DNA from: Imbricaverruca yamaguchii
Taxonomy: Eukaryota > Arthropoda > Thecostraca > Neoverrucidae
Reading direction: 5' to 3'
Assembly: GCA_034440575.1 (NCBI GenBank)
Contig: JAOTOL010001316.1
Span: 392,501-456,500 of the forward strand
Length of the DNA stretch: 64,000 bases
Both the position numbers and the translations under genes were made by a program. The notes beneath the pieces are model-generated. The model worked only from the letters and a program-made list of their open reading frames with translations. It ran no database searches and had not been told where the DNA came from. Positions 13,390 through 25,199 of the stretch are shown one piece after another (the stretch's first letter is position 1; each line of letters opens with the position of its first letter).

Positions 13390-14370
13390 AAAATATTATG
13401 GGAACACGTCACCATGCATACAAAATTTACTAATTATAGGCCAATCTCTTTGCTCCCAATATTTTCGAAAGTACTGGAAAGATTAATACACGTTTGGGTA
13501 TCATCATTTCTAAATGAAAATAATATCATGCACCCATTGCAATTTGCCTTCGGAAAAAAAACACAGCGCATACGTGCCAATTGCTCCGATGCATAACGAA
13601 GTAACTAAATCCCTTGTAAATAATACATTAGTTTGTACTCTGTATCTTGATTTTAAAAAGAAAGTTTTTGACACCGTCAACATGAGCATTTTGTTAGAAA
13701 AATTCAACTTTATTGTCTTTAGAGGAAATATATATAAACTGTTAACCTCATACCTATCAAATAGATCTCAAAGAACCAAGATACATGACATCATCTCCCA
13801 ACCATTACATATCACAAAAGGTTCGATTCTTGGACCTCTGCTATTTACTCTATACATTAACGATCTCTGCAATGTTTCCAATTTGGCTAGCTTTTACCTA
13901 TTTGCAGACGACACTGCCATAACTATTACAGATAATGATCATTAAGAATTGCAAAGTAAGGCAAATGAGGTAATACCCAAAATAATTTCATGGTTTCATA
14001 CCAACAGATTATCAATTAATGCTGAGAAGACTGGATATCAAATTTGTTTTTTCAGGAAACCATGTGATGACCTTCATGTCAAAATATATACTTCCAATAT
14101 TACAAGGCATAACTGCATAAAATATTTAGGTGTATTTATTTCTGAAGACATGACATGGACATGAATGCCATCTCTTCAAAACTTAGCAGGAATTTTGGAA
14201 TTATAGGCAAGTCTAGGTACTTTTTATCAACTTGTGAATTGCTTCTTCTGTATAATTATTTAATATTGTCATATTTAAATTACTGTGCTGTTGTCTGGGG
14301 AAGTACGTACTACTCTAAGCTCAACAAGATTATTAAGTTGCAGGAACGTGTTATTAGGATTGTTGATTAG
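13390..14370 (+). pseudogene. Broken non-LTR reverse transcriptase in intron 1
   Basis: Three frames together cover reverse transcriptase motifs in the right order: NYRPISLLP near 13432, LYLDFKKKVFDTVN near 13644, KGSILGPLLFTLYINDL near 13818, catalytic FADD at 13901-13912, then IKYLGVFISEDMTW near 14120 and LSYLNYCAVVWGS near 14268, ending at RVIRIVD before a stop at 14368. Stops near 13594 and 13943 and a frameshift near 14160 disable it. The wording differs clearly from the CR1 copies, so this is another non-LTR lineage, which I cannot name with confidence. No endonuclease was found upstream. Confidence 0.85.
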
Positions 14371-15263
14371 TAACCGTACTTAGTAACCGTACTTCTCTAT
14401 TAACACCTATATCAGTTATTTTCCTGGAGCCCTCGAAGACGTTACTAGCATTGCTAATTGTCTGAGAGGGCGTCAGGAACATCTTTTACTAATATCTGGT
14501 GGCGGGATCTCTCCAGCAAGAAACAGGAGCGAGGAGTGGCGTGACCTGCCTTTATTTGCTTACCACGACCTACCTCTCACCCTTGGAATTTAACGTAATT
14601 AGGTCGCACGGGTACGGAAGGGCACTCCTGCCTACCTATTAATGGGTAGGGAAATTAAAAAAAAACATAAAAAACAACATACTGCAATTTTAGCCACACA
14701 AAATCAAATCATTTGCATAGTAATTGTACAATTCACATGGTGTACCATGTTTATATTTCTGGATACGAGGTGTCATGCTCGCCATTGGCTGGGTGAGTAG
14801 CTCACTCAACACACTGAAATAGACCACTGCGAGCTCTTTCAATCATAATGTTCTAACGAACAGACCCGACGCCATGGTCCCGGTCCAGAATCAGAGATTA
14901 AAGTGTGCAGATCAGCGCACTTTAAAACAGCACACAGCTCTCCGAAGTTTGCTCTGCCATTGCTCACCGCTCGCATCAAATGCATCACTCAAGAATAAGG
15001 ACAGGGGGCGCACGCGCCCGAGTGCGCTGACGGAAGTACAGTGGCACCAATATGCCACCGTGGCCGTCGGACGTCAGTATACCAGCCTGAACAGACTGCA
15101 TCGCTGACGCAGCGCTATCACCTGACCACATGGTGCTCGGCAACGGCAGCCGCCATCTAGGTCAGCTCAGAGATAAGGCAACACATAGGCACGCAGGCCC
15201 ATGAGCTGCAATCCAAGACCCGCTCCCCACCCTGGACTGGAGGTCTTCCGAAAAAGCCGCACA
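14371..15263. other. Intron 1 spacer; possible short element ending in an A-rich tail
   Basis: No gene is seen. Near 14540-14680 a segment ending GGTAGGGAAATTAAAAAAAA has an A-rich 3' end that could be the tail of a retroelement. No boundaries could be fixed. Confidence 0.35.
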
Positions 15264-16109
15264 TTAACCCGTCCCGTCACGGGGGGTCTTCAACTCCCCC
15301 CCTCCCTCAGGTTATTCGCGGATAGTGGACGAACGACGCGCGGCAGCGCGCCCAAATTTGGTACACCTTTTCCCACATCAATTTGGCATGTTATTTCAAA
15401 ATTTTGAAGTCAGGTCATCTCTAGGGTCAACGAGTTAGTCAATGTCAAAGGAAGTCACCTAACAAATGTTCAACCAGTCGTCACGCTTGAACTGATACAG
15501 ATATTTTAATGAAACTTTCAGCGTTTGCTTATCTTTACGGATGCAACAAAACGTACGAGGGGAATTTTTCTTTCTTTTTTTTCGTTTTTTTACTACATAT
15601 ACATTTTGCATATTTGCCAAATTGCAGTTCAAATAGAGGATTCTGGCTAAAGTAAGCATTTTTTTGTTTGGGCAAGTTGACTTCCAACAACGTTGCTCGG
15701 TCTGCTCTACACAATGGAAAAGGAAAATTAAAGAAAACTCGAAAACTCAACTTGTGAAATTTCAAAATAAAAATTGGGGGGCCAACAAAAATTAAAGCCC
15801 TGGTCGATTTCGCTGTCCTTTTCTCATTCCAAATATATTTTGTTTTTCATATATCCCCAAAATGAACTCCCCAGAGTCAAACATAATGTAAGTCGTGAAA
15901 AGTCGTGAAAATCTAGCCCCACTAGTGGCGTAAATTTTGGGGAAAAATTGTTTTTGGGGTGGACCCGGACCCTACTCATCGAGCGCTTTCTGATGACACC
16001 TCTTTCGTTTTCGTGCGATGCTTAGTTTGAATTTTAAAGGGGTTTACTAACCCTCCCCCCGAGACGGGGTGAGGTGTGAGGATCTGACCGGAAAGAAAGA
16101 AAGGGTTAA
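15264..16109 (+). mobile_element. TTAA-flanked MITE family 1, copy A
   Basis: An 838-bp non-coding element (15268-16105) between TTAA duplications at 15264-15267 and 16106-16109. It begins CCCGTCCCGTCACGGGGGG and ends near GATCTGACCGG. Other copies of this family have terminal inverted repeats close to CCYGCGCCGTCTC. TTAA targets with CCY ends fit the piggyBac superfamily, so I read it as a non-autonomous piggyBac-like relic. No transposase is present. Internal landmarks shared with the other copies are TTCGCGGATAG, ATTTTGAAGTCAGGTCATC and GATTCTGGCTAAAGTAAGC. Confidence 0.8.
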
Positions 16110-17065
16110 CGATTGACTCGCGATTTAGTCAAGCTTACGAGGGTAGCCGTTCAAACGACGTCAGGGCAGGCACCGAGTACGTAACGACAGGTAAACAACA
16201 TGGAATGGGCAGTTCCGTTTGAATAATCGGTGAATGCGCTCAACCAATGTGTCTATTTATTGGGAGCAAACTAGCTTATGCCCGCTATTCAATTTGACAC
16301 CTTGCATAATTACTCTAACTAAATGTTTGGGTAAAAACGACACATTAAGAAAAATATGTTTTGGTGGGTGCATATATTTGATGCATGTCTTTATGACAAA
16401 TAGGGTTCCGCGCCATTGCACAGTTTTATTTTTGTTTCAATTGCATTCATTTTAAATTCTGGTGTGCAATACTTTGCATTTCAGACACGTGACCTCCGTT
16501 GACCCTGTGCACACTGGCAGATCTAGCCCAACGGTTTGATTTCGACTTTCGACTTTCGGCGTCAGCCCCACCCAAAATTTTCATCAGTGGAGGGGTAGGA
16601 CGGATTTGGGGGTGCCGATCTGCCAATATTTTGTATACAAAGACACCTGATTTCCATGCCTTGGCGAAGGGACCCCTTTTTAGCAATACTTAATGACACC
16701 ATAGTCCTTCAATTACTAATTAATAACCACTTTAGCGTGAGCGTTGATTACCACAACGTTCCCGCTAACGTCCAACGTCTTGCACCACATCAACTTTCCA
16801 ACACGTTTACGCACTGGCGGATCTGATTTTGTCAACTCTTGCTGTAAGCAGAACTTGAGCAGCGTAGAACTCCCGATGTTTGTCAGAATCTACCATGCTA
16901 CCATATTGGGGTTAGAAACAATTATACAGATACCCATACAATTGGAGACTGGAGATTTCATCCGGAACGCTATTTTAGCCTCAGCAAAGGTTACATGATT
17001 TTAATTTAGTTTACCTCTGTTGGTTTGGGGGAGCAAAAGACACTATACTCCCCCACGACAGCGTA
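16110..17065. other. Intron 1 spacer: nothing recognised
   Basis: AT-rich DNA. Two CACTGGCRGATCT-like words (16510 and 16811) recur but define no element. Confidence 0.4.
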
Positions 17066-17516
17066 TCATAACCTCCACAGTTCATAACCTCCACAGGTCA
17101 CAACCTCCACAAATTCAACACATCGCAACGGTCGTAAATCTCCACAAGTCATAACCTCCACAGGTCACAACCTCGACAAGTTCGCAGCGGTCATAACCTC
17201 CACAGGTCACAACCTCCACAAATTCAACACATCGCAGCGGTCGTAAATCTCCACAAGTCATAACCTCCACAGGTCACAACCTCCACAAGTCCGCAGCGGT
17301 CATAACCTCCACAGGTGGTAACCTCCGCAAGCCCGCAACGGTCATAACCTCCACAGGTCGTAACCTCCACAACTCCGAAGCGGTCATAACCTCCACAGGT
17401 CATAACTCCACAGGTCGTAATTCCCACAGGTTGCAACCTCCACAAGTACGAAGCGGTCATAACCTCCACAACTCAGCAGCGGTCATAGCCTCCACAGGTT
17501 GCAACCTCCACAGATT
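17066..17516 (+). repeat. Minisatellite of AACCTCCACAGGTC-type units
   Basis: About 450 bp of degenerate units such as CATAACCTCCACAGGT and CACAACCTCCACAAGTTC with interspersed GCAGCGG, recurring roughly every 16-20 bp in a higher-order pattern. It lies in intron 1. An 81-codon frame on the - strand is an artefact of the repeat. Confidence 0.9.
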
Positions 17517-19519
17517 CAAGAACTTTTTTAATTTTCTGGAAGCATCACTTCAGATACCTATCGCTAGGTAGCAGCACGGTCTACGTATTAAGCTAATGAG
17601 ATTGAGTGCTGAATCATAGGTAAAAATATTTATCGCCAGATGGCAGGATGATACAATTGAGAAGGTGCTCTTTGCGTGCGGCTTTCCTATTGTTCGAGAG
17701 GTCGGTAGCCCGCGCATCGACGCGTGGGAAAGTAATGCGTTGCGCAGTGGCGGATGATCGTATAACATTCACACGATTTTCGCCTGCAATGCGTCGACGC
17801 GTGGGAAAATAGTGTGACACGCAGTTGCGGATGATGGCAAGACCTTTGCATGCTATCCGTCTGCAATATGCGATGCAATGACCAGGCCATGAAATGCAAT
17901 GATGCCTTTTCATGGCCTGGTCAGGCGTAGGAACGTCCCCAAAAGTGAGTGGGCCAAGGTGAACAGCAGGGACGCATCGAGTAATTTCGCAAAGTATCAT
18001 GGTTGAGCACTTTTGGGTTGATAACCCGATGATTTTAATTGTAAACACACAACTTTTACCACTAAGATGGAGACCGCTAAAGGGATTGGGCAGGCCCCAG
18101 GACGCGCTTATGGCTAACAACAAGATGCGATACTGAAAAGGACTACCATCACAGTATAAGTACATTCAAATTCACAATTCTCGCTGGACTTTGAACTCTT
18201 CACGACTAATGGATGCATTTGTGATACTAGGTTTACCTTCTTGATGCGAGTGAAACCATTAGTATATTACTGTTCAAACAAAATTTCTTCAATTTCCGCT
18301 ATGTGCGTATGTGTGGGGTGAGTGTAAGTTCATTACAGCGTCACTAATGGCTACGTGGTGTGCCCTAGTTTCCAAGATATAGTACCAAATGTACGTGAGA
18401 CGTCATCCGTTGTTCACCAATGTTGATGGGGAGAAAGAATAGAACGCCAGTGCAGTTTATCCCGTAAACGAACATTTTTAAACTGCTGAAAGTTGCAGGG
18501 GGTCATTATGAGTTCACCGATCTACGCTTTTGCACAATTCAGATTGTTGTTCATTGAGTTGAGTTTTTCCCCTTAGACATTCTTCACACATTCATATTTT
18601 CATGGAAAGTTACTTGAATGTGAAGGTGAGAAAGGGTTTGATTTTATTAAGATTGCTAGATATAGCTAGATATAGCCATACTTAGTACTTATTGGTCCAC
18701 AGACGTTTATAAGGCAGTGTTCACCTTACAAGTTTGCACTGGCTGCTAGTAGGAACGAAGCCTACTTGCTGGCCGATGAAGAAATAATTATCATGATTAT
18801 TGTTGGAGAGGATGAGAAAAGGAAAGACGATCGCTGGTTGAAGATGCTTTGATTCGGTTTGTGGGAAGCCATGATTGGCAAGCTGACAGAATGGGGAAAA
18901 GAAAAACGCTATAAATAATAACACATGGTATTCGTCCTCAGGGCCTCATCAGTCACCTCAAATATTTGTGTAGTGCCCATCGTGCACTTTATAATATTCG
19001 CCACTTGGAAGGAAATGCTACAACTGCATCACGTGACACCCGGCTGAAACGGAATGAAAGCGCATATGTTGAGGACCAACAAAGCAGTGCAAAATAGCTG
19101 ATAGGTGACAACACACGACACCTCATAAAGTCATAACGTGTCCAGACTTAGGGCCGCAAGGGCCCATCCTGAATTCACTTCGATGACTCTCCTTCCCACG
19201 TTTTCTAGTGGCTAAGAAATCCGGATAACCGCTTAGCTTTGACGCACCTCATTTCTGATTAAATAACAACGCTTCCAGATTGGGTACCGAACTGAGACTC
19301 CAGTTAGGTGTTCTTTTTAAACTTTCCGATTTCCTTTGTCTTCGGATGTGTTTTAAGGCACCAACATTTTTTTTTGCTTGGGGCTCGGCACGTGTTTGCG
19401 ATACTGGCTTTTTAAACAAAAGTAAAGTTTTGTTGCTTATTTTTGTGCACCGACGATAATTTGTAAGCATCGGTGCGTTTTCCCAGACCCCGCAGTGTTC
19501 ATTTAGTGCACTGTCTTTT
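17517..19519. other. Intron 1 spacer with a local duplication and an inverted repeat
   Basis: Mostly unremarkable. At 17718-17740 and 17793-17815 a CGTCGACGCGTGGGAAA-like segment occurs twice about 75 bp apart. At 17879-17894/17908-17923 there is a perfect 16-bp inverted repeat with a 13-nt loop. No gene is seen. Confidence 0.45.
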
Positions 19520-20845
19520 CGTTCCTTTTCTAGGACCATGTCGATTTTTTAGGGACCTAGCCTGTTTTTGAGGCCCCATGCTGTATCAAGCCCCGCTGTG
19601 CTTTGAGGGACCGTTGTGTCTTGAATTTTTGCTCTGGTGTGCATACTTAGAGCAGCAGAATGTCTTAAAGCAATGCCGTTTTTTTTTCCAGACTAGGAAA
19701 GCTTTGAAGCGCTCGGTGCATTTTCGTCCTCCAGTTATGCTCTTTGAGTCCCGCTGTGTTTTCCTCATATTTGTGGGACTTCAGCACGATATTAGGGGCC
19801 CGGTATAATTTCTTTGGATCCGGTCTCGACATTTCTGGCCCAGTCGCGTGGTTCCGGGAGAATCCGACGTCAGTTTTCTGGGCTTGACAGTTTTTGGTTA
19901 CATTCTGAATAATGTAAAGGCCCAGCCAAGGCCTTATTTGTCGGGCCCTCGGCGACATTTCTGTATTTTTATGTCCCGCCGGGATATGTCGAGCTCCGGA
20001 ATGTTTTTCGGTGCCGTATGCGATTTGTTAAGGCATCTCGTAGTATGTTTGGGCTAAGGGGTTATTTTTCTGGTCGGAACATTTATTTTTCGGAACCTCC
20101 CTTTATTTTTTAGGGTTCTGGTTTGATTATTGTCGGGTTGCGTTGCGACTTTGGGACCACCCTGTGCTTATTTGGGGACATCAACACCAATTTGTGTGAG
20201 CCCCGAGGGAATTATTGATACCTCGACCAGAACTTACGCGACTACCGACGGGAATTTTGGTTCCCATGCGCGACATTTGGGGGTGGGGGTGTTGGCGCCA
20301 GTTCACAAGTCGCGCTGTGCTAATCTGACCCTAGGCCCATACTAATTTTTGCGTTTCCCGGCGCAAATTTTAAAGCCCGAAGCAAGTTTTTTGGTGTCCG
20401 CTTTACTTATTTAAAACCACTAATTATGGGGGCCCAGACGCGAATGTATCTTGCCCTAGAACCTTTCTTTTGTGGACCCGGGCGCGATTGTTGGGTTCTT
20501 CGGGCCCGCCTTGCTAGGACGAAGGGAGATTTTCCTCTTTAGCATGCCACTGCGGCTGCTCAACGAGTTTTTTTTTCCAGCGGATGACACCATTCAGAGT
20601 AGAAAGGCCCTCAGGATAATTTTCTTTCGTGACCGCTTCTGAATTTTACAGTGCTCGGGTGAACTCGATAGACTCCCTTTGTGATTTATTGGGGTCGACT
20701 TCTATTTTTGTAAGCCTCCTGCGCGATATTTGTGAGCCCCGGTGCGATTCTTCGGGCTCCTTGTGCATCTTTTTCCGTGCTCAAACGCATTTCCTTCCGG
20801 GGCCCGACACCTGTTTGGGTTCTTTGACGAAATTTGTGTGGCATT
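19520..20845 (-). repeat. Degenerate GGGGCC/AAAATCACGC array 2
   Basis: Reverse-orientation array. Blocks such as GTGCGATTCTTCGGGCTCC recur about every 25-30 bp over 1.3 kb, matching the reverse complement of the + oriented arrays at 8283 and 25200. No coding potential is seen. Confidence 0.6.
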
Positions 20846-21239
20846 CGCGCACTTGAAGTTGATGTAGTAAGGTGTAGACTTCATTATTGTATCTATGCTA
20901 CCATAATACATTATGGAAATAAGTATTTTATGGGCTACACCCAAGGTTAGTCATACTTAGTAGCGTGCCGTCTATTGGCTTCGGGGTGATATAATGCGGA
21001 GATATGTTGAGGTTCGCATGATGTTTCATAGTTCGTTCGATGGTACCTCTGGGTGACCGTGTTCAAATGAAGTCGGCTCATTTACGTCCGATGGCACCGC
21101 TAGATCGTCACTCTCGCCTTAGATGAACCCTTTATAACCTACCTCTTCTTCGACGTAATGACATGTTACTACCTGCGAGGCGGGTACATGACATTTATCT
21201 TCAGAAACTCCATTTTCTGATTATTTGCATCTCCACCCA
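20846..21239. other. Intron 1 spacer: nothing recognised
   Basis: No gene, RNA or repeat boundary seen. Confidence 0.35.
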
Positions 21240-21820
21240 GTGGAGCCGATGCCGATGCCGATGCCAGCATGCCGATGTCGGCCAGCTGTCCGCATGTGCC
21301 GGAGCGAGCTCGACATCCCGTAAACGGCATCCCGACATCGGGCTTCTCTCGGCCAGACATCGGCATACTGATCTGGAGTATCAACGTACGTCGGGCTATC
21401 AATATTCTGCATATCAATAGCGGCCAGCTCACGTCGGGCCGTTGTCAGACATATCACTTCCCAGCCGACATCGGGCTCCTAGCGTCCCGACAGCAGACTG
21501 GCAGCGGTCCCACGTTGGCTGGTCGTCGGCTGCATGTCGGCTTGACGAACATTCCACTCCTCAGCGGACAACGGTCCAGGCAGTGGGACAACGTCGGTGC
21601 GTTGTCGGCGTGTTTACTGGGCAATGACCAATGTAAATGTCCTTCTTGCCCTTGCCATGCCTGTCGTAGCCTGCCCCGGACCGCACCAGATGGAACCAAA
21701 CGGGACAGGACCAAACCGAGCCAGATCAAATGGGGTCGGAACGGACCAGACCAGAACATGCCAGATCAGACTAGACCAGACCGGATCGGACCAGCCCGGG
21801 CCAGACCGGACCAGGCTAGC
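21240..21820 (+). repeat. GCCGAT and ACCAGACCGG-type degenerate repeats before exon 2
   Basis: Short GCCGATGCCGATGCC units (21247-21280) lead into GACATCGGGCT-like words. From 21672 to 21818 a decamer-like series of GGACCAGACC/AAACGGGACC variants follows. The series ends only about 45 bp before the exon 2 acceptor, so it occupies the zone where a branch point and pyrimidine tract would normally lie. Confidence 0.7.
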
Positions 21821-21865
21821 TGCCGTCCGTGTGACCACCGTTTGACGGCGTGACGTCGGTTGCAG

Positions 21866-22042
21866 GCGTTCAGCAGCGGCGCTGTTTCCACTGTCGCAGC
21901 CGCGGCCCGCTCGGCGACTGCAAGGACACGTTCCCGCAGAACGTCACCAGCCTACTGGCCGGAGACGTTAAGGGCGTCAGCGCTCCGCCCTGTCCCTCTG
22001 GCTGGTGCGGCAAGATCATTGAGGGCGACAAGGATCTCACCG
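21866..22042 (+). CDS. Ly6/uPAR quiver-like protein, exon 2 (first half of the ten-cysteine domain)
   Basis: Residues 22-80. It opens the Ly6 fold with RCFHCRSRG, LGDCKD, then CPSGWCGKIIEG, giving cysteines at product residues 28, 31, 40, 64 and 69. Arthropod quiver/sleepless-like proteins have the same spacing (C-x2-C-RSRG, then C-x-SGWC-x-KIIEG). An N-glycosylation sequon NVT lies at residue 47. The acceptor GTTGCAG|GC and donor G|GTGAGGTC are both phase 1, so exons 1 and 3 join in frame. The acceptor has a poor pyrimidine tract because a degenerate GACCAGACC repeat lies just upstream. Other AG positions nearby break the frame. Confidence 0.9.
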
Positions 22043-22383
22043 GTGAGGTCCTGCTCCTGCTCTCCTTCTCATCAGTTATGGTTTGGTCACGGTGTGCAAG
22101 ACATGGGCAATCGGCAGTGGAGCACGCACTCACGTGCCCCAATGTCATGGGAGGGTTGTTCGCGATGGGACCACGGGGGAGTGGGGGGCGTTCGAACCAG
22201 TTGCGGCTGATACTTATGGTTGAGCGGACACGTGCTGTAGTGTAATTGGCAGTTCACAATGTGAGAGACAAAAGCAATCGAAGTACAAGCGCACGCATCT
22301 CCGTCAGTCTTACTTTTCAAATGTGCAGACTGATACTGCATTTTTAGCCTCATATATTGTTTTTCCTCGAACTTAGGCCTCTA
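22043..22383. other. Intron 2, proximal part: nothing recognised
   Basis: Begins with the GTGAGG donor. No gene or repeat identified before the MITE. Confidence 0.35.
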
Positions 22384-22387
22384 TTTA

Positions 22388-24022
22388 CCCTGTCTCGGGG
22401 GTCCTTTTATGCCCCCTCTGATTTCCAAACTAAGCGTTGCACGAAAACGAAAGTAGTGTCATCGGAAAGTGCTCGACGAGTAGAGTCCACACGATCACAA
22501 AATTGTAGCCCCTTAAAGGTGACGTCACTATGGGGGTCTATGGGATCACGACTCACATTATGTTTTTAGCTTTTGAGTTTATTTTAGGGAGATTTAAAAC
22601 CATAAATGAAGTGCAATCAGAAAAGGAAGGCGAAATCGACCATGACCCTATAAAAATTTCCACCTATAAATCATTCTTTTAATGTTAGATAAAAAATGAG
22701 CTTTCAATTTTCTTTATCTTTTTTTCTTATGGGTAAAGTGGACAGCAAAGTGTTGCTTTAAGTCAACTTTCCCTAATACAAATGTTTACTTTAGCCAGAA
22801 CCTTCTACTCTGGCTCTAATGGGCAAAAATGCTAAATTAACCCGCGCCGCCTCGGGGGGAGTCTTCAACCGACCCCCCCTCCCATCAGGTTTTTCGCGGA
22901 TAGTGAAAGAACGGAGCGCGGCAGCGCGCCGGAATTTTGGATACCTTTTCCCACATAAATTTGGGATGTTGTGTCGAACATTTGAAGTCAAGCATCTAAG
23001 GTTAACGAGTTAGTCTAGGTCATGTGAGGTCACCTCCGAGAAAATTAAACCAGTCACAATGCGGGATGCAGATATTTTAATGAATAATAAGGATGCACAT
23101 ATTTTAATGAATAATAAGGATGCAGACATCTTAATGAAATTTTCAGCGCTTCCTTATCTTTAGGGATCCAACAAAACGTACGAGAGGTATTGTGTATTTT
23201 TTTCCGTTTTGATCACTTATTAGTTTCGCATATTTGCCTATTACAGTTCAAACTGAAGATTCTGGCTAAAGTAAGCATTTTTAGTAGTGCAAGTTGACTT
23301 CGTGCAACGTTTTTCGGTCCGCTCTATCCATTAGAAAAGGAAAATTAAAGAACTTGAAAACTTAAAATTTTGAAATTTAAAAATATAAGATTGTTGGGTG
23401 GCCAGAAAGGTGTTTATTGTCATGGTCGACTTCGCTGTCCTTTTCTGATTCCAAATACCTGTTTTCTTCAAATATCTCCCAAAATGAACTCCCCGGAGCC
23501 AAAAACATGATGTAAGTTCTAAAAATCTAGGACCCCTAGTGACGTCACTTTCAGGATTTTTGTTGGGGGTCGGTGGTGTTGGGCCCTACTCGTCGAGCGC
23601 TTTCCGATGACACTTTCGTTTTCGTGCGACGCTTAGTTTGGATATTAGAGGGGGTAACCCCCGAGACATGGTGTGAGGATCTGACCGGAGAGACGGGTTA
23701 ATACACGTCATGAAACACGGAAAAATAGAAAATTTCCCAGGTAGAATGTTCCAGAAAAATTCTGAAAGTTTCATTCAACTCTCTTTTTTTCCCCGGTATA
23801 GCTTGGCGACTGGTTGAATTTTTTTAGGTCACCTCACTTGCACTTGAATAACTCGTGGACCGTATATGACCAGAATTCAGAATTTTCACACAAAATGGTA
23901 AATTTATGTGGCAAAGGCTATGCAGAATGTCGGCGTATTTCCCTGAGTCGTTTTCCGCTGCCCGCGGAAAACCCGAGGGCGTGTACCCTCCCCCCACAAG
24001 AAACAAAAAAAAATTACGAGGG
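22388..24022 (-). mobile_element. TTAA-type MITE family 1, copy C (outer, split by copy B)
   Basis: Read on the - strand, the two outer parts (22388-22836 and 23702-24022) match the two ends of one family 1 element. The left part carries the shared AAACTAAGCGTYGCACGAAAA, TGACGTCA (22520-22527) and GAAATCGACCATGACC segments. The right part carries GAAAGTTTCATT, GGTTGAATTTTTTTAGGTC and the terminal region near GCGGAAAACCCGAGGG. Copy B is inserted between them at a TTAA. The outer ends are degraded to TTTA and TTAG, so copy C is older than copy B. Confidence 0.8.
22837..23701 (+). mobile_element. TTAA-flanked MITE family 1, copy B (nested inside copy C)
   Basis: An 857-bp element (22841-23697) with perfect TTAA flanks at 22837-22840 and 23698-23701. 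Its ends are CCCGCGCCGCCTCGGGG and GGAGAGACGGG, an imperfect terminal inverted repeat of about 10 bp. It contains a short local repeat (GGATGCACATATTTTAATG, around 23070-23140) and a TGACGTCA palindrome at 23540-23547. It is non-coding. Insertion into an opposite-strand copy of the same family is direct evidence of successive waves of transposition. Confidence 0.88.
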
Positions 24023-24629
24023 TTAGCGGAGATTGACGTCTACCGATGCTGTGTTTTGTCTCTGTTGCTGAAACTCAGCCTAGTTTGGTGATATTGGGCG
24101 AAAAATAATTAATTATTGCAGTGATGCGATTTCTTTAATACAAAAGTGCAAGCGGCGGGACACGAGGACAGCGGTGCTTAGTTTCAGATAACATCTGGCA
24201 TGGTGTTACGGCAAAAAGGCAAACCCGACAGGTACATAATCCCAGTGTAAACGGCAATCAATATCTCGCACTGGCCGTACTTCCGTTCCTTGTTAGGAAT
24301 CGTGTGGACTATAAATGTCAGGTCAAGGTAACATTATAAGAATACAGAAGGCAAACGAACAAGGAGAAAGAAGTATAATGAAAAAACTAGGACCGAATAA
24401 GTTAAAAAATAGAATGCGAAAAGCTGCACAAAACGCATTATTTCCGCTTGAAAAGCGAAGCCGTTTGATCGGGTAGCGCAGACCGGGCAGGGTTGCATGA
24501 GTGAAGGTCGGGCTGGGCTTGACTGCTCGGGTGAGCCTCTGGACCGTATGTATCCGTTAGGACTTCGCATTCGTTCGTAATCATTTGCTTCAAACTTCTT
24601 AGTTAGGCGAAAAATGATTCAAGTAGTCG
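24023..24629. other. Intron 2 spacer: nothing recognised
   Basis: No gene or repeat identified between the MITE and the minisatellite. Confidence 0.35.
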
Positions 24630-24630
24630 G

Positions 24631-25145
24631 CACAAGACATACATGACATTTGACGCGAGACAGACATGACAGTTGGCGCGAGACAGACACGACAGTTGGC
24701 GCGAGACAGACATGGCAATAGACGCAAGACAGACATGACAGTAAGTGCAAGACAGACATGACAGTAGGCGCGAGACAGACATGACAGTTGGCGCGAGACA
24801 GACATGGCGTAGGCGCGAGACATACATGACAGTAGGCGCGAGACAGACATGACAGTAGACGCGAGACAGACATGACAGTAGGCGCGAGACAGACATGACA
24901 GTGGGCGCGAGACATACATGACAGTAGGCGCGAGACAGACATGACAGTAGACGCGAGACAGACATGACAGTAGGCGCGAGACAGACATGACAGTAGACGC
25001 GAGACATACATGACAGTAGGCGCGAGACAGACATGACAGTAGACGCGAGACAGACATGACAGTAGGCGCGAGACAGACATGACAGTGGGCGCGAGACAGA
25101 CATGGCAATAGGCCCGAGACAGATATGACAGTCAGTCTCGCGCCC
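24631..25145 (+). repeat. 23-bp minisatellite, about 21 copies
   Basis: The unit GCGCGAGACAGACATGACA plus GTAG recurs every 23 bp with few substitutions. Because 23 is not a multiple of three and no stop forms on the - strand, all three - strand frames stay open for 150-220 codons of Cys/Leu/Ser-rich repeats. I do not regard these as genes. It lies in intron 2. Confidence 0.95.
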
Positions 25146-25199
25146 GCTGTCGTGTCAGGGCGATAGTGAGACAACATGATGCCGAGGTCAATGACGTAC

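Noticed and set aside
15268..16105. Autonomous piggyBac transposon
   Set aside because: No transposase-like ORF exists in any copy; the elements are under 1 kb and non-coding.
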